Notes under the pieces: generated by a model
Told to the model about the DNA's origin: nothing
Databases searched by the model: none
Seen by the model: the letters and a program-made list of their open reading frames with translations, nothing else
DNA from: Lachnospiraceae bacterium
GTDB lineage: Bacteria > Bacillota > Clostridia > Lachnospirales > Lachnospiraceae
Length of the DNA: 33,727 bases
Assembly (NCBI GenBank): GCA_017462755.1
Contig: JAFTQM010000072.1
Span: 1 to 33,727 of the forward strand
Direction of reading: 5' to 3'
Translations under genes and position numbers: made by a program
Shown: piece by piece, positions 15,216 through 22,621 of the stretch
How positions within the stretch are numbered: the stretch's first letter is position 1
Layout: every line of letters starts with the position of its first letter

Positions 15216-15467
15216 TTGGATTATACCTCGATTCATTATTATTTTGTTAATGGATAATACCTGTAATCACATATATTTTTTTAAGGATGTTTTGGATTTA
15301 TATAAAGGGTTCTTCCCGTCTCGGTAATAAAAGTTATCTAGTACATTGGACTATACCTGCCTTTCGTTAGATTTGGATGGGGTAAATCGTTAAGTCTTTG
15401 TTGGACTGTACCTCTCTTTCTTAGTATCGTTTGGGGTATACCGTTAAGTTTCTGGTGGTCTGTACCT
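15216..15467. repeat. Degenerate repeat array, core TGGAYTRTACCT
   Basis: On the plus strand a 13-bp core recurs at 15216-15228, 15250-15262, 15346-15358, 15401-15413 and 15455-15467. Spacings are 34, 96, 55 and 54 bp. The last two intervals are full repeats: both contain TTTGG, then GGGGTAWAYCGTTAAGT. The first two copies keep only the core. Variation between the intervals rules out a CRISPR array with unique spacers of fixed size. Confidence 0.7.
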
Positions 15468-15488
15468 CCTTTGTTTTATCTTGTCTTT

Positions 15489-15517
15489 ATTATAATCCGA
15501 CAAAAACGATTTGTCAA
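15489..15517 (-). promoter_or_regulatory. Perfect sigma-A promoter for the repeat RNA
   Basis: On the minus strand TTGACA (15517-15512) and TATAAT (15494-15489) are separated by 17 bp, a full consensus match. The remaining gap 15518-15719 is AT-rich with no recognised feature; a start-less frame of about 50 codons there (SEITENLKSRKEES...) may be a remnant. Confidence 0.8.
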
Positions 15518-15719
15518 TAGAAAAATAAGAAAAAATATAAATAAATTCTGAAATAACTGAAAATTTAAAATCAAGAAAGGAAGAGTCAGTATTTAGTGGG
15601 CTTACAGAAGATGCAGAAGGAGTCATAGCGAGAAAAGTGTGTGCGGGATATTGTTTTTTGGGGGAATGTAGCTTAAAATATTTTGTAAATGATGTGAGTG
15701 AATATTAGAAACGGAGATT

Positions 15720-16286
15720 ATGATAAAAATGAGTCAGAGAACAAAGGGAATGTATTATTGGGAACATTTTAAGACGATTACGAGACATCGGCACGTGGTA
15801 ATTCGGCATTGCTTTAAGGCAGGAATCGGATTTCAGGGCTTGTTTCATGATTTATCGAAATATAGTCCGGCCGAGTTTTTGGTCGGAGCAGCGCATTATC
15901 AGGGAGACCGGAGTCCGAATGAGGGCGAGAGGGAGGATTATGGCTATTCGAAGGCATGGATGCACCACAAGGGCAGAAATCGCCATCATTTTGAATATTG
16001 GACCGATTATAATCCCAAAACACGCTTGATGTCGCCGGTTAAGATGCCAAAGCGCTATGTGGCAGAGATGTTTTGTGACCGGGTGGCGGCAGGCAAGATT
16101 TATCTTGGCGAGAAGTATACGGATCGAAGTCCGTTGGAGTATTTTGATAAGGGCAGAAATACCCGTATGATTCATCCTGAGACCTCGGCACAGCTGGAGC
16201 GTTTGCTGGTAATGCTGGCGGAGCAGGGCGAGGAGAAGACGTTTGCGCGCTTGAGAGCGTGGGTGCGCGGTAAGGGGAAGGCATAA
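15720..16286 (+). CDS. DUF5662 family protein
   Basis: A 188-residue basic protein with the DUF5662 pattern: an N-terminal block GMYYWEHFKTITRHRHVV, then GLFHDLSKYSPAEF and AWMHHKGRNRHHFEYW. The spaced His/Asp residues (HD in FHDLSKYSP, HH in WMHHKGRNRHH) look like a metal site and recall HD-type hydrolases, but function is unknown. Two starts are possible: ATG 15720 (GGAG only 3 bp away) or ATG 15729 (12 bp away). The stop overlaps the next ATG by one base, so the two genes are translationally linked. Confidence 0.8.
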   Translation: MIKMSQRTKGMYYWEHFKTITRHRHVVIRHCFKAGIGFQGLFHDLSKYSPAEFLVGAAHYQGDRSPNEGEREDYGYSKAWMHHKGRNRHHFEYWTDYNPKTRLMSPVKMPKRYVAEMFCDRVAAGKIYLGEKYTDRSPLEYFDKGRNTRMIHPETSAQLERLLVMLAEQGEEKTFARLRAWVRGKGKA

Positions 16287-17452
16287 TGAGAAACGAAGCA
16301 TATTTGAATGAGCTGCTGCAGCGGGAGGTTGCAACCGGTCAGGTCAGCGGAGCGCAGCTGCGTGTATTAAAGAATGGAAAAGAGATTTATCGGTATTACA
16401 CCGGTATGGCGGATATGGAGGCAGGCGTGCCGGTAAAAGAGGATACGATTTACCGGATGTATTCCATGACAAAGCCGGTGACCGCAGTGGCAGCAATGAT
16501 TTTGTATGAGCGCGGGCTGTTGGATTTGTATGCACCGGTGTCACAGTATCTGCCGGCTTATCGCGGACAGAAGGTATTGACGGAGCAGGGCTTGGTGGAT
16601 GCAGAACGTGAGGTAACAATCAGGGATTTGATGAATATGACTGCGGGGATTGTCTATCCGGATATGTGGTTTGCTGCCGGTCGCGAGATGGAGAATTACT
16701 ATCAGAAGTTTGAAGAAGCAAGGCGTGTCGGTAAGGAAATGACGACCAGAGAGTTTATGGACTTTATCGCAGGTTGTCCGCTGGAATTTCAGCCGGGAGA
16801 GCGTTGGCGTTACGGAGCCTGTGCAGATGTGATGGGAGCGGTTATCGAGATAATTTCCGGTAAGAAATACAGTGAATTTTTGCAGGAAGAAATCTTTACG
16901 CCACTTGATATGAAGGATACGGCGTTTTATGTGCCGGAGGAAAAGTGGCATCGGTTCGCGCAGGGCTACGAGTACAATGAGGCAGAGCAGAAGCTGGTAC
17001 CTTTGGCATACAATATTCTGGCATTGGGAGATTATCGCAAGCCGCCTGCATTTGAATCCGCCGGAGCAGGACTGGTATCGACGGTAGAGGATTACAGCCA
17101 TTTTGCACTGATGTTAGCGAATGGCGGCGAGTACAACGGTGTGCGGATGCTCGGTAGAAAAACGGTAGATTTTCTGGCAACGAATCAGTTGACGGAGGCG
17201 CAGTTAGTAAGCAACGATTGGGAGTCCCTGCGTGGCTACGGCTATGGCAATTTTATGCGGACGCTGCTGAGTCGCGCCAAGGCTGCCAGCAACGGTACCG
17301 AAGGCGAGTTCGGCTGGGATGGCTGGTGCGGCACCTATGTGGCAATCGATCGTGCTGAGGACTTGGTCATCCTGTACTTTATTCAGAGAGCCGGAGGCGG
17401 TGTCGCCAGTACCGTGCGCAAGATACGGGATATCGTGTATGCGGGGATGTAA
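16286..17452 (+). CDS. Serine hydrolase, beta-lactamase class C/esterase family
   Basis: The 388 residues form a penicillin-binding-protein/beta-lactamase fold. The nucleophile motif SxxK is SMTK at residues 60-63, the Tyr of the YxN-type motif is in RYGACADV near 175, and GWDGWCGTYV near 350 replaces the usual KTG/HxG strand. There is no signal peptide, so it is probably a cytosolic esterase or D-amino peptidase-like enzyme rather than a resistance lactamase. It overlaps the DUF5662 gene by one base (TAATG). Confidence 0.88.
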   Translation: MRNEAYLNELLQREVATGQVSGAQLRVLKNGKEIYRYYTGMADMEAGVPVKEDTIYRMYSMTKPVTAVAAMILYERGLLDLYAPVSQYLPAYRGQKVLTEQGLVDAEREVTIRDLMNMTAGIVYPDMWFAAGREMENYYQKFEEARRVGKEMTTREFMDFIAGCPLEFQPGERWRYGACADVMGAVIEIISGKKYSEFLQEEIFTPLDMKDTAFYVPEEKWHRFAQGYEYNEAEQKLVPLAYNILALGDYRKPPAFESAGAGLVSTVEDYSHFALMLANGGEYNGVRMLGRKTVDFLATNQLTEAQLVSNDWESLRGYGYGNFMRTLLSRAKAASNGTEGEFGWDGWCGTYVAIDRAEDLVILYFIQRAGGGVASTVRKIRDIVYAGM

Positions 17453-17540
17453 AAAATAGTCGGATAGTAGTAGACGGAAACAACGGTAGAAAAGGAAGAG
17501 TGAAAAAGGAATTAAAATTACAATCAACTATAACGATCAC

Positions 17541-17744
17541 ATGCCACCACATTTTCATGCATATTACGGAGAATATGAGTGCTGTATCGATATTCACGAA
17601 ATTGAAAAAATCAATGGCGATATGCCGAACAAGCAGTTGAAGATGTTGTTAGGTTGGGCGGCTATGCACCAAGAAGAACTACAGGAGAACTGGTATCTTG
17701 CCAGACAGAGACAGGAGTTGTTTACAATTGAACCTTTAAGGTAG
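17541..17744 (+). CDS. DUF4160 protein, N terminus apparently damaged
   Basis: The 67 residues begin at MPPHFHAYYGEYE, the core of the DUF4160 family (usual form 'YYNDHxPPHFHA'). The family normally has about 20 more residues, starting M-P-x-I-S-x-F-x-G-I. Upstream in frame the sequence reads GIKITINYNDH, a proper match, but before it comes unrelated KRKSEK and a stop at 17487, and no ATG/GTG/TTG is available in that stretch. Either translation begins at an ATT (17511 or 17517) behind AAAGGA, or the gene has lost its start. It is followed at 10 bp by DUF2442, its usual partner. Confidence 0.65.
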   Translation: MPPHFHAYYGEYECCIDIHEIEKINGDMPNKQLKMLLGWAAMHQEELQENWYLARQRQELFTIEPLR

Positions 17745-17753
17745 GTGGAAAGC

Positions 17754-18053
17754 ATGATAGAACCGAGAGTAAAAGAATATTTTGATAATCCAAGAAAAAT
17801 CGTTGCTGTTGAACCGTTGGAAGGCTATGTTTTACGGTTGACCTTTGATAATGGAGAAATCAAGAGTTACAGTATGCAAGACAAGTTGCAGGGCGTATTT
17901 GCAGTGCTGCAGAGTCAGTCCAAGTTTCAGAAAGCTTTCTTAGACGAGTTCGGTAACGTTGCGTGGGATATTGATGAAACAGTGGATAGTTCCGTACATT
18001 GGAATAATCGGATTGATTTGTGTAAGGATGCGTTGTATTTGGATAGTATATGA
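17754..18053 (+). CDS. DUF2442 family protein
   Basis: A 99-residue protein with the DUF2442 plan: RKIVAVEPLEGYVLRLTFDNGEIKSYSM, then a middle helix and VAWDIDETVDSSVHWNNRIDLCKDALY. DUF2442 and DUF4160 genes are frequently neighbours and have been proposed as a toxin-antitoxin-like pair; this is recalled, not checked. The ATG at 17754 is preferred over GTG 17745 because GGTGG lies just upstream at 17744-17748. It ends in ATGA, overlapping the next small ORF. Confidence 0.75.
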   Translation: MIEPRVKEYFDNPRKIVAVEPLEGYVLRLTFDNGEIKSYSMQDKLQGVFAVLQSQSKFQKAFLDEFGNVAWDIDETVDSSVHWNNRIDLCKDALYLDSI

Positions 18054-18133
18054 AAGTTCATAGTGATAACATTAGTGCTGTAATGGCTGTGGATGTTAGG
18101 AACAAGCAGATTGTTTCGGTAAAATTGAAATAA
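18050..18133 (+). CDS. 27-codon small ORF coupled to DUF2442
   Basis: An ATG overlaps the DUF2442 stop (ATGA at 18050-18053). The ORF reads MKVHSDNISAVMAVDVRNKQ-IVSVKLK and stops just before the terminator. ATGA coupling gives it some support, but it could be the start of a gene cut short by the adjacent hairpin. Not recognised. Confidence 0.4.
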   Translation: MKVHSDNISAVMAVDVRNKQIVSVKLK

Positions 18134-18184
18134 AAATGAGGTTCACTTTGGAGCAAATTGCTCGCTGGGAACCTCATTTTTTTG
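18133..18184. terminator. Bidirectional terminator, DUF2442 operon / XRE gene
   Basis: ATGAGGTTC (18136-18144) pairs with GAACCTCAT (18169-18177), with an inner GAGCAAATTGCTC palindrome, followed by TTTTTTT on the plus strand. The mirror image gives AAAAA/TTTTT on the minus strand. The XRE stop codon lies inside the right arm. Confidence 0.8.
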
Positions 18185-18434
18185 TGCAAAAGAGGGTATT
18201 CATGTCGCAATGCAATATGTCACATATCGCAAATAGAAAGGAAACCGTAGGATTTTGTGTGCCTTTTTCGATTCGGTTGTAAGTGAAGGTGGAAATGTCC
18301 ATATCCATCACTTGCAGCCGTGCGACCATCTCGGTCTGTTTTATTTTCAAGGATTTTCGAAGTGTTGCAATATTAGCTCCGATGTTGATGTCGTTGACTT
18401 GAATGATTCGATTGATACTTTGGTTATCCTTCAT
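18174..18434 (-). CDS. XRE-type helix-turn-helix regulator
   Basis: An 86-residue single-domain Cro/C1-type protein: IGANIATLRKSLKIKQTEMVARL... then TFTYNRIEKGTQNPTVSFLFAI, the canonical recognition helix and follow-on. AAGGAGGT sits 8 bp before the ATG. Upstream are two TTGCA-N6-TGCAA sites, one covering this gene's own ribosome site and one on the divergent promoter. It probably represses itself and the gene at 18561. Confidence 0.88.
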   Translation of the reverse strand: MKDNQSINRIIQVNDINIGANIATLRKSLKIKQTEMVARLQVMDMDISTFTYNRIEKGTQNPTVSFLFAICDILHCDMNTLFCTKK

Positions 18435-18438
18435 ATTC

Positions 18439-18511
18439 TTGCACCTCCTTGCAATATTCTAATGAATTTTACTACAGAAAAATTGCATTCTCGTGCAAGT
18501 TTTGGTATAAT
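18439..18511. promoter_or_regulatory. Twin TTGCA-N6-TGCAA operators and divergent promoter
   Basis: Operator 1 is 18439-18454 (spacer CCTCCT, which is the XRE ribosome site on the other strand). Operator 2 is 18483-18498 (spacer TTCTCG). The centres are 44 bp apart, about four helical turns. The rightward promoter TTGCAT (18483-18488) and TATAAT (18506-18511), 17-bp spacer, starts inside operator 2, so binding there would block it. Confidence 0.75.
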
Positions 18512-18560
18512 ATGCATAGCTTGTAAAAAGAAGCATAAACAAAGGAGGTTAGAGAAACAT

Positions 18561-18962
18561 ATGATGGATTTTAATGAGGCAAGGGATGCTTATGTAAATG
18601 CGCGTTCCGAAGAAAGAATGAAAATCATTAAGTTTCTGGAGCAGAAAGGCTTTGAGATTTTAAAGAAAAACGGGGGAAGTGGAAGAGCGAATTATAAAGG
18701 AAGCCATATGGAGACACCGCACAATCTCAGGAACTGGAAATGGATTGAAGCGCAGTGCGGAGAAAATTATTACTTTATTTCATTACAGGTATTTGAACAG
18801 GATTACAAATCGAAAAATCGCCATATTTTAATGGATCGTTTAGGAGTGTACAAGCATATGGAATACGACCCGGAAGCGATATTTGAAAGTATGCAAATAA
18901 CGGAGATTGAGTTGCCGATGACTGAGGAAAAATTAGAGAACCTATTAACCTATTTGCACTAG
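18561..18962 (+). CDS. Unknown 133-residue protein divergent from XRE gene
   Basis: Not recognised. The protein is soluble and mixed helix/strand. It has an amphipathic N-terminal helix (ARDAYVNARSEERMKIIKFLEQKGFEIL), a basic glycine segment (KKNGGSGRANYKGSHM) and a Trp-rich strand region (NWKWIEAQCGENYYFISLQVF). AAAGGAGGT precedes ATG 18561 by about 11 bp; ATG 18564 is an alternative. It is driven by the operator-bearing promoter at 18483-18511 and faces away from the XRE gene. It may be the effector of a small regulated module, but that is inference. Confidence 0.75.
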   Translation: MMDFNEARDAYVNARSEERMKIIKFLEQKGFEILKKNGGSGRANYKGSHMETPHNLRNWKWIEAQCGENYYFISLQVFEQDYKSKNRHILMDRLGVYKHMEYDPEAIFESMQITEIELPMTEEKLENLLTYLH

Positions 18963-19002
18963 AATAGGACGCAAAATACGTTTCGAAAATGGAGATAAAG
19001 TG

Positions 19003-20271
19003 ATGAAAAAAGCAAACAAAATGTTATGGATTATGCTATTAACAGCATCCATGTCTTTTAATCTTTTGGGCTGTTCGAAGGGAAAAAAAGTAAGTGATGG
19101 GAGTTTGGAAAATCCAACTCCCACGATAGAACTTCAGATAACCAATACTCCGATTCCGGAGCCTACGGCAACAGATGTTCCGACACCGACCTTGGAGCCT
19201 ACAATCGAACCGACCGAAGTTCCTACTCCTACCGAAGTGCCGGAATCGACAACTACTCCAACCAGTACCCCAACGCCTATACCGACAAACACTCCAACTC
19301 CGGAGCCTACAGCAACAAGCACGCCCATTCCGACTCCAACCAATACTCCAACACCGAGTCCTACAAATACACCAGTGCCGACAGTAACACCAAGACCTAC
19401 AAGCACTCCTACACCTACTCCTATTCCAAAAGTTACTGTTACTGTAGTTGAAAATACACCTACGCCAAAGCCTACAAAGAAACCAAAGGCGACAAGCACT
19501 CCTACACCAGAACCAACAAATACTCCTAAGCCAACGAAGAAGCCAAAGGCTACTCCTACTCCAGAAATTGAAGGTAAAATAGCGATTAATTTTTCTGATG
19601 ATATGAATCAAAATGAAAAAGATAAAATAATGTCTGACGGTTTAGTAAAAGTAAGTCGTTTAATAGAAGCATATAATGACATTATCGAATATGGTGATCT
19701 TTTTGAACATTGTCTTCAGCATGATGTAGAACATTTAAGTATGTTAACAATTGAAACCGCTATGGCTGTTCTTCTTGATTGTTATATGAATGATACAGAA
19801 CCTATTATTTGGGGGCCAAAAGGTGATGTAATTATTCAACAGAAATATACTGTGCAGGCAACTTTAGCTGTCTATTACGATAATTATGTAAATAATAATG
19901 GTAGTTATTATAATATTTTAGAATGGCTCAGAAGTCAAGAGTCTGAAGAAGAAATTATTAAAATGTGTATGGATCCAAAATCTACTAATACTAGCGATCG
20001 GTTATTAATAGATGCGATTGCTTGTGCAAATTTCTTAAAAAATTGTGAATCTATTACTGGAGAAAAAATTTATGAATACAAAAATCTTTTAGTAAATGGT
20101 ATTCCTTCAAGTTATGCAATTCAATTAAATTGTGATGGTGATAAAAATCTTTTAATGATTTTTGATAATTATGGCAATTTATTAAATCTTGTTCCTAAAA
20201 ATGATAAAAATTTTGAAAGCAAGTATATTATTACGACTTTCGATTATCTAAATCACATTTTTGTTGAATAA
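19003..20271 (+). CDS. Pro/Thr-rich lipoprotein with AT-rich C-terminal domain
   Basis: The 422-residue protein starts with a lipoprotein signal ([13 protein letters not shown]...FNLLGC), the lipidated Cys being residue 24. Residues about 35-188 are a long Thr-Pro stalk made of TPTPxPT-type repeats, then KPTKKPKAT units, typical of clostridial surface proteins that need to span the wall. Residues about 190-422 form a globular acidic domain of unknown family, coded by markedly AT-rich DNA (many AAT, ATT, GAT codons) compared with its neighbours. GGAGAT lies 6 bp before ATG 19003. The stalk suggests display at the cell surface; the ligand is unknown. No sortase motif is visible. Confidence 0.8.
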   Translation: MKKANKMLWIMLLTASMSFNLLGCSKGKKVSDGSLENPTPTIELQITNTPIPEPTATDVPTPTLEPTIEPTEVPTPTEVPESTTTPTSTPTPIPTNTPTPEPTATSTPIPTPTNTPTPSPTNTPVPTVTPRPTSTPTPTPIPKVTVTVVENTPTPKPTKKPKATSTPTPEPTNTPKPTKKPKATPTPEIEGKIAINFSDDMNQNEKDKIMSDGLVKVSRLIEAYNDIIEYGDLFEHCLQHDVEHLSMLTIETAMAVLLDCYMNDTEPIIWGPKGDVIIQQKYTVQATLAVYYDNYVNNNGSYYNILEWLRSQESEEEIIKMCMDPKSTNTSDRLLIDAIACANFLKNCESITGEKIYEYKNLLVNGIPSSYAIQLNCDGDKNLLMIFDNYGNLLNLVPKNDKNFESKYIITTFDYLNHIFVE

Positions 20272-20352
20272 TGATATATTTACAATATTTGTAATATTTG
20301 TAATTATTTTACCAATCTAATTATGGGTGTTGGTTGTTATATAAGAATAATG

Positions 20353-20414
20353 ACCAATGCCCATAAATCGGTTTCAAAAAGGTGTTTTTTACTTTTTGTA
20401 TTTTGGGCATTGGT
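20353..20414. repeat. Inverted repeat ACCAATGCCCA with nested hairpin
   Basis: ACCAATGCCCA (20353-20363) and TGGGCATTGGT (20404-20414) are exact complements. Inside them CAAAAAG and CTTTTTG pair around a short T-rich loop. It lies 80 bp after the lipoprotein stop and may act as its terminator or mark an insertion end. The rest of 20272-20650 is very AT-rich and holds only the remnant below. Confidence 0.55.
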
Positions 20415-20513
20415 ATGATTAGTGGTATTGTGATGCTTATGAAAAGGAAGTTAATGATAGATATAAAAAGATAAAGTTTTGAGCAATAAGTTGCTCAGAA
20501 ATGGAGGATTTGT

Positions 20514-20570
20514 ATGAAAAGAACAAACAAAAAAATTTCTTCGATTATGCTTTGCAATTTTAATAGATAA
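20514..20570 (+). pseudogene. Remnant of a lipoprotein/secreted protein start
   Basis: GGAGG (20503-20507) and ATG 20514 lead into MKRTNKKISSIMLCNFNR then stop. The opening resembles the signal peptides of its neighbours ([13 protein letters not shown] at 19003 and MKKTNKILALGM at the potD-like gene), but the frame ends after 18 residues with no hydrophobic core completed. A hairpin (TGAGCAA 20480-20486/TTGCTCA 20491-20497) precedes it. It is probably a decayed duplicate. Confidence 0.45.
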
Positions 20571-20650
20571 CAACTGAGGGAAGTACTCATATATAAAAAT
20601 ATTATATTGTAATAAGTTTTGAAGCCGTATTACGAAACGGAAGAATAGTA

Positions 20651-20708
20651 AAGAGCCGCTGTAAATGAAGGTACCTGCGATGGTTTGATTCATTTTACAG
20701 CGGCTTTA
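20651..20708. terminator. Terminator of the pot operon (minus), bidirectional
   Basis: AGAGCCGCTGTAAATGAA pairs with TTCATTTTACAGCGGCTTT (one bulge) around about 20 nt. On the minus strand it is followed by CTTTACT. It is the 3' end of the polyamine operon, 15 bp from the potD stop. Confidence 0.75.
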
Positions 20709-20722
20709 AAACATATAAAATA

Positions 20723-21814
20723 TTAATTACTCTTCTTATTCCACAGATTCATGTACAGTGTCTCTACTTCCTCTCCAAGATATTTGAAGGTGGAGCAGCG
20801 GTCCAAGATATCGCTTCCAGGGAATGCGATGGTGCTGTTGCGGATGTCTGCATCCTCAATCAGCTCGCGGGCTGCGGTGTTTGGCGTAGAGTAGGTGATG
20901 TAATCAAAGTTTACCAAAGCAACGTCCGGACGGCAGAGGAAATTAATCCAAGCCTCTGCATTTTCCTTGTTCTCAGCGTTGGATGGGATTACCCAACCGT
21001 CAATCCAGGTGTTGGAGCCTTCCTTTGGTACCACGTACTCTAAGTCCGGATTCTCTCTCTGGGTGTAGATAGCTTCGCCGGAGTAAATAACACCGAGTGC
21101 TGCCTCGCCACCAATCATCTTGTCACGCACCTGATCTACAACGTATGCCTGTACCAGCGGATACTGCTTCTGCAACAGCTCCAGAGCCTCGTTCAGTTCT
21201 GCTTCGTTGGTGGTATTCTGGTCGTAGCCTAAGTAGGAGAGGGCAATCATAAAGCCGTCGCGCACACTGTCAATCATCAGAATATCATTCTTGTACTTCT
21301 CGTCGAATAATACGCCCCAGCTGTCGATTGGCTCATCTACCATCGTGGTATTGTAGAGAATACCTACCGTACCCCAGCAGTAAGGAACGCTGTATACATT
21401 GCCCGGGTCGAATTCTTCCGAAGCCTTCAAATACTCGGAGCCGATGTTTTTGAGATTCGGAATATTGTCCTTGTTGAGCGGCTGCAGCATATCCTCGTCA
21501 ATCATCTTCTGAATCATGTAATCGGAAGGACATACAACATCATACTTGGCAGCGCCGGTAGCGATGATAGGGTACATATCCTCGTTTTCCTCAAAGGTAT
21601 TGTAGATAACCTTGATACCGGTATCCTTTTCAAATACATCGATGACACGCTCGTCGATGTACTCGCCCCAGTTGTAAACATATACTTCGCCGTTTTCGCC
21701 GGCCTTGTAATTGTTGGTAGCCTTTAAGGTAAATTCCTCATCCTCAGAGCCACAGCCGGTAAAGGTAAGCGCTGCTACCATACCGAGTGCCAAAATCTTG
21801 TTTGTCTTTTTCAT
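20723..21814 (-). CDS. potD: Spermidine/putrescine ABC transporter, binding lipoprotein
   Basis: A 363-residue extracellular solute-binding lipoprotein. The lipobox reads LTFTGC with the Cys at residue 21. The mature protein begins with VYVYNWGEYIDERVIDVFEKDTG, the PotD/PotF opening in which the Trp and Tyr/Asp residues shape the polyamine site. The domain is complete. It is the last gene of the operon, 15 bp after potC, with AGAGGAG 5 bp before its ATG. Confidence 0.9.
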   Translation of the reverse strand: MKKTNKILALGMVAALTFTGCGSEDEEFTLKATNNYKAGENGEVYVYNWGEYIDERVIDVFEKDTGIKVIYNTFEENEDMYPIIATGAAKYDVVCPSDYMIQKMIDEDMLQPLNKDNIPNLKNIGSEYLKASEEFDPGNVYSVPYCWGTVGILYNTTMVDEPIDSWGVLFDEKYKNDILMIDSVRDGFMIALSYLGYDQNTTNEAELNEALELLQKQYPLVQAYVVDQVRDKMIGGEAALGVIYSGEAIYTQRENPDLEYVVPKEGSNTWIDGWVIPSNAENKENAEAWINFLCRPDVALVNFDYITYSTPNTAARELIEDADIRNSTIAFPGSDILDRCSTFKYLGEEVETLYMNLWNKKSN

Positions 21815-21829
21815 AGTTCTCCTCTTTTC

Positions 21830-22621
21830 TTATCTCTCTTTTTTCTTAGCCTGATATGCATTCTTGCGGTTGATGATTACCAGAAGAATCAGCACAGACA
21901 GGAATAACAGGGTAGAAAGTGCGTACATCTCCGGCTTGACACCCTTTCTGGTCTCAGAATAAATCATGGTGGAAAGGGTATTGACGGTAGCACCTCTGGT
22001 AAAGTGGGTGATGATGAAATCATCTAATGACATCGTGAAGGCAAGTAAGAAGCCGGACAGGATGCCTGGAAAAATATCCGGAAAGATTACCTTGAAGAAT
22101 GCATAAATCGGAGAGGCTCCGAGGTCTAAGGCAGCTTCATAGGTACTCCGGTTGGTCTGCTGCAACTTTGGCAATACGCTCAATACCACATAAGGGATAT
22201 TGAAGGTAATGTGCGAAATCAAAACGCTGGAAAAGCCCAGCTCATAATGCAGTGCCAAAAAGAGCAGCATCATGGAAATACCGGTTACGATATCGGCATT
22301 GAGCATCGGAATGTTGGTAATACCAATCATAATTGCCCGCGGAATTTTCTTCATATGGTTGATGCCGACGGATGCCAGTGTACCGATTACGGTAGCAATC
22401 AATGCGGACAGCAGCGCGATAATCAGAGTGTTTTTTAACGCCGTCATAATCGTGTCATTGGTAAACAGGGAGGAATACCATTTGGTAGTAAAGCCACCCC
22501 ATTTTGCACGGGATTTGGAGCTGTTAAAGGAGAGTACGACCAGTACCAGAATCGGTGCGTACATAAACACGATAACCAGTCCGAGATAAAATTTGCGGAA
22601 AAAGTTTTTCAATTTTACCAT
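21830..22621 (-). CDS. potC: Spermidine/putrescine ABC transporter permease
   Basis: The 263-residue protein has six membrane spans and the EAA loop EAALDLGASPIYAFFKVIFP (about residues 158-177), which contacts the ATPase. The start [33 protein letters not shown] is typical of PotC. It overlaps potB by 7 bp. Assigned PotC rather than PotB by position and by its shorter length. Confidence 0.9.
   Translation of the reverse strand: MVKLKNFFRKFYLGLVIVFMYAPILVLVVLSFNSSKSRAKWGGFTTKWYSSLFTNDTIMTALKNTLIIALLSALIATVIGTLASVGINHMKKIPRAIMIGITNIPMLNADIVTGISMMLLFLALHYELGFSSVLISHITFNIPYVVLSVLPKLQQTNRSTYEAALDLGASPIYAFFKVIFPDIFPGILSGFLLAFTMSLDDFIITHFTRGATVNTLSTMIYSETRKGVKPEMYALSTLLFLSVLILLVIINRKNAYQAKKKER

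Larger units (their letters stand above)
15160..15483 (-). ncRNA. Candidate repeat-bearing non-coding RNA
   Basis: A perfect minus-strand promoter (15489-15517) drives a transcript that meets a strong terminator at 15163-15203, giving about 320 nt. No ORF with a ribosome site lies inside; the longest start-to-stop frames are about 20 codons. The RNA carries five copies of AGGTAYARTCCA-like sequence (next entry). The transcript is antisense to nothing and ends 18 bp from the serS stop. No known RNA family was recognised. It is not a type III antitoxin in its usual setting because no toxin gene follows. Confidence 0.55.

Noticed and set aside
15216-15467. A short degenerate CRISPR array
   Set aside because: The cores are only 13 bp and not identical, spacings are 34, 96, 55 and 54 bp, and the sequence between the last copies is itself repeated. 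No cas gene is near.
15160-15517. A type III (ToxIN-like) antitoxin repeat RNA
   Set aside because: The array-plus-terminator layout fits, but on the minus strand the next gene is serS read antisense, and no ToxN-like toxin is present.
15444-15626. A 60-codon minus-strand ORF overlapping the repeat RNA promoter
   Set aside because: It runs through a perfect promoter and ends in the repeat; no ribosome site and very AT-biased composition.
19039-19611. A 190-codon minus-strand ORF of Arg/Cys/Trp/Ser
   Set aside because: It is the antisense of the Thr/Pro repeat stalk; repetitive codons keep the other frames open.
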